NCBI GenBank assembly: GCA_029959085.1
Contig: JARWIR010000031.1
Span: forward strand, 5,332,001 to 5,396,000
Direction: 5' to 3'
Source of the DNA: Nemophila menziesii
Lineage: Eukaryota; Streptophyta; Magnoliopsida; Boraginales; Hydrophyllaceae
DNA: 64,000 bases
A program made the translations under genes and the position numbers. Shown piece after piece: positions 60,447-64,000 of this stretch. Within the stretch, counting starts at the first letter, position 1. Each line of letters starts with the position of its first letter. The notes below the pieces were generated by a model that worked only from the letters and a program-made list of their open reading frames with translations, ran no database searches and had not been told where the DNA came from.

Positions 60447-63400
60447 GACCCATACACTTGTGGGAAGTCACCCTCTCAATGTTGATTTTATATCTCGCTT
60501 TGGGAGATGACAAGTACCCACCAATATATAAAATACCCTAAGTATATTAGTTGATACAAAATACATAGGATGGGTTTATACCCACCAAGTTGTAACTATA
60601 TGTTGTTATAACATACCTTAAAAACAATTTCATTGAGGATTGAACAAGGGAAATGTAAAATTGTTTGGTTTACATGTAGTCGATGGGCATATACCAACCA
60701 CCTTAAATAATCAGGTTTTCATTTTAAACTCTCACATATTAAGTTTAGTATTTCTTCGGTTTACAGAGTTCTTAATTTAGTTTACTGTGGGTTTACATAG
60801 TGCTTAGTGTTTAGTGTTAGATTTATTGTTGTTTATAGGTACTTGATCACTGATAATTGTGGGGTTTAAACACTCACAATAAACACAAAAATCAATATGG
60901 TAATAAACACTATCATAAGATGTCTAACCAATCGCAAACACAAGGATAAACAAATGTATCTTTATACGTGACAATGAAAAAAGGGCATAACTTTAAACAT
61001 TTGTCTCACATAGGCTTAAAAAAAGTCAAAAAATATAAAATTCACTAAAAAAATATAAGCCATGCCCACCTTCCTATATGGAGAATATTAGATGATAATT
61101 GGTACTGAAACATTAACTTTAGTATTAAAAATAACCAATACAATACCTAATACATACAAGTTTGTATATACCCACTAAATTATGCATACAAGTGGATATC
61201 AACCCAAAATAAACACATAAATATGGGTATCGACCCAATATTTTAGGTAAAAGTGGGTATACACCCACTAGTTACAAACAACCACAACAATGTAGAATAA
61301 TTATCCTTCCGTCAATACGTCATTTCTTGTATCCACCAAGTCAATACTCATAAACACAAAACAATTTTCAATGTTGGTGGGCTTATGAGTGTGATAAAAA
61401 AATGATATATAATCACACATCTCAAAAACACGATTAACTCTCCGCAAGTGTACGGGTTGTTACAAGTAATAATAAGTAAATAAATTTCATTGCTCAGGGA
61501 TTTAGGTAGTTATTTCAATTCGTGTTCAATACTTTTGTAGATGTTTTAAATCTTACAATTTGAAAGATAAATATAAGAAGTGTTTGATTTTTTAATAAAT
61601 AATATAAATAATTATTCAAGGAAGATAGCAGGTTAAGATTGCAAGTATGCGCCTAATCATATTGACTTAATGGTTCTAGATATAATTGGTTGTTCTTATT
61701 AACTAGGATTCTAAATTCTTCCTAACTCATGTAGGGGTCAACTTAGGAAGGTCACATACTCATATTCTAAGAGATTAAGACAAACCTTAGCGGCTACTTG
61801 GCTATTCAAGACCTTGGGTTAATTAGCGTACACCAACCACGTATTCACAAATCAATAATTATAACACCTTGCCATTTTTGGGTGCAAGCTCAATTACTTA
61901 GTCTAATCAGTATTATTTTTCCAAAATTAGATAAGTATATTTTTCAAGGTGTATAACCAGTAGATGCAAAACACAGTTTATTTTAAAACTCAAAACAACA
62001 AATAGAACAGTAAACCTAGATTTCTACATAAATAATTCTAAACTAAATAGAAATTAGTGCATAATTGAATCTTTGAATTAAAATATTAAAAATAAATTAA
62101 ATACAAAATAATTATAATTCTAATTTGACCAAAGAATAGAGATAGGGAGGAGTAGAATTTATCCGGTGAAGCTCCATACTTGAATCTTCCTTCTCTAGAT
62201 CCTCATGATCTCTTTTGTGATGAATTATTGATGAAATGTAAGTTCTGGCGGCCAAGGAATGAATTTATAATGTTAACTTTAGTGTATACATAGGTCATGG
62301 GCTAGGTTTAAATGACCTAACCCATCTCAAAAACGTTTTCCTCCAAGAGGGGACTAATTCGAGTCATGTTTTAACTTTTTCGTTACAGATTTGAGTTGAA
62401 AAATACCAGTAACCATGCGCTCATAATTCAGAATCCCATATGAATATAAAATGGATCATCCAATTATTTTTAAATATCACGTGACATCGAAAACATTTCA
62501 CTATCTAATTTTGGCCGACAACTGTTTCACATTTATAAAAATGGTTTCTTATCCATTCTTTGACATGTAATATAATACGTGTACCTAAGAGTTTCACATT
62601 TAACACATAAGTTAAGCACAAATAACTCTAAATGTGAAAAATCTCCAAAAGAGGGTAAGTAACGAGAATATATCAAATAATAGGGAAAATCCCTCATCTA
62701 AGCACAAAAGGAACTTAAAAATATGTCTCAAGATAGGATTTAATTATTACCAAATAAGGGAGACATCAAATGTCTTTCCATTGGATTGCAATTACTTCTC
62801 TAATGACACACGAGATAAAATTATGCACGTAGGATAGATATTTCTCGTCAAGATAGATGAATATAAATTACCCGTTCCATCAGCTAACTATATCAAATTT
62901 TAAAATTTACATGAAGTTAACACATTCTGAATATATTTATTGGATACACAAGTTTTCTATTGCATAAAACCACAATAGAAACTACCGTTACCTTTTCTAT
63001 CAAATTGTACTATAGGTCCCCGAAAATTTTGTCACAGACTGAAGGTCGTATAAACTCAAGACTGCAACTATAGAGACCTTTGATATCAAATTGCCCTATA
63101 GATCCCCTGAACGATCTATATGGGTTTAAACTACATAAATCATTATACTGTGAATAGGGTGAAAAATACAAAATACCCACTACTAATTTAAACAATACTA
63201 TATAACAATTAATGGTTAACAAAAACACTTTATATGAATTAATATTATAAAAACATTAGTGTTATTTTAGAAAAATTTCAAGGTTTATCAACTATTATTC
63301 CATGTTATTCTATAATTTTCAGAAAAAAGAAGCAAAAACTAATAAAATTGCATTAAGAACACCTTATTTAACCCATAAAATAATATTTGTATTGTCTTTG

Positions 63401-63499
63401 AAAATATTGCTTCCGCCGATTAAAAACTCCTCTAATAGACAGGTTGTTCTTCTCTTAAAAAATAATAGTTTATGTATACGAAAGGTATAAATTAAGCCA
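60447..63499. other. Non-coding module, unit 7
   Basis: Counterpart of 27168-30212. No gene seen. Confidence 0.5.
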
Positions 63500-64000
63500 A
63501 ACTCGCATCACGAAATGAATCACCATAATGCTTTACATGCCAACAATGAGAAAGAGTGCTTGAAAGTTCAATTGATGAAAGATTGTTTTTGTAACGACAA
63601 TATATACGATTTGGTTAATATAGAACAAGTTTAGTATGGATGGTATTTTCCCTAATTTAGACTGCATAGTGAAAATTATTAAAATTCATGTTTACCTATT
63701 TCTTTTCTCATTGTATACCCATCTCGTCCTTTTGGAAGATAGTTGATTTATGTTTTTTACCCACCAAGATTTATGGTATAGATTTTTTGTGGGAAATTAG
63801 ATCAAACTTTTTATTAAATTAAACATATAAGACTTTCATCCAATATTTAATAATCCAATATTTAATCATAATAGTTAATTATAATAGCAAGACATATGTA
63901 AATAGATTAATTAGAAAAGTTACCACATTTAATTTTTTAGGTTTAATATAAGGTACATTTCATACACTACTAAAAGTTATATTGAACCATTCAATATAGG

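Larger units (their letters stand above)
54858..64000 (+). repeat. Tandem unit 7 (long form, cut by window end)
   Basis: Counterpart of unit 2 by position and by keeping the leader segment GCAGAAAAA...AAATAAAGCCC. The window ends in the promoter-like region (TTCAATATAGG), about 150 bases before the expected next unit start. A further unit is therefore expected just outside. Confidence 0.9.

Overview
The window looks like plant nuclear DNA, most likely eudicot. It is strongly AT-rich and has GT/AG introns. It carries CACTA (En/Spm) transposons with TNP2, DUF4218 and DUF4216 coding plus a Ptta/En/Spm second gene, Ty1-copia fragments and long (AT)n runs. The species cannot be told from sequence alone. 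I see no tRNA, rRNA, CRISPR or organelle genes, and no clearly intact long protein gene. Nearly all coding sequence is decayed or partial.

Layout. (1) 1-8947: a left arm holding diverged partial copies of a small multi-exon gene family, some on minus (866-6200) and some on plus (6900-8947), so the arm is roughly inverted about 6.2-6.9 kb. Two minus-strand 5' gene regions are tandem duplicates of about 1.4 kb. (2) 8948-17040: a CACTA element with a clear 5' end (CACTACTACA), palindromic subterminal repeats, a duplicated promoter segment, a minisatellite, a TNP2-type transposase pseudogene and a second Ptta/En/Spm pseudogene. It has no recognisable 3' end and runs directly into the next repeat. 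(3) 17041-64000: a head-to-tail array of seven units (starts at 17041, 21804, 30861, 39865, 43758, 50103, 54858). Long units (2, 3, 7) are about 9 kb. Short units (1, 6) are about 4.76 kb and lack about 4.4 kb of the middle. Unit 4 carries a diverged, better preserved paralogue. Unit 5 is a ~150-base head joined to a second, 5'-truncated CACTA copy (43908-50102).

There is a higher-order repeat of about 33 kb: CACTA 3' part + short unit + long unit (10812 onward) recurs as 43908 onward. Units 6 and 7 are therefore later copies of units 1 and 2.

Each long unit holds the same parts in the same order: leader and first exons of the gene family; the main exons (motif SDEGINLVV(N/D)LNSSPSD, a proline-rich stretch, and a basic/acidic C-terminal exon); on the opposite strand a poly(A) polymerase gene fragment that keeps the GADID catalytic motif; a copia gag fragment; an (AT)n microsatellite; a long non-coding module; and the promoter-like region of the next unit. 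Each copy of the family gene has its own lesions. The array therefore looks like a duplicating cluster of mostly dead genes in which transposons and a captured poly(A) polymerase fragment were copied along with the host sequence.
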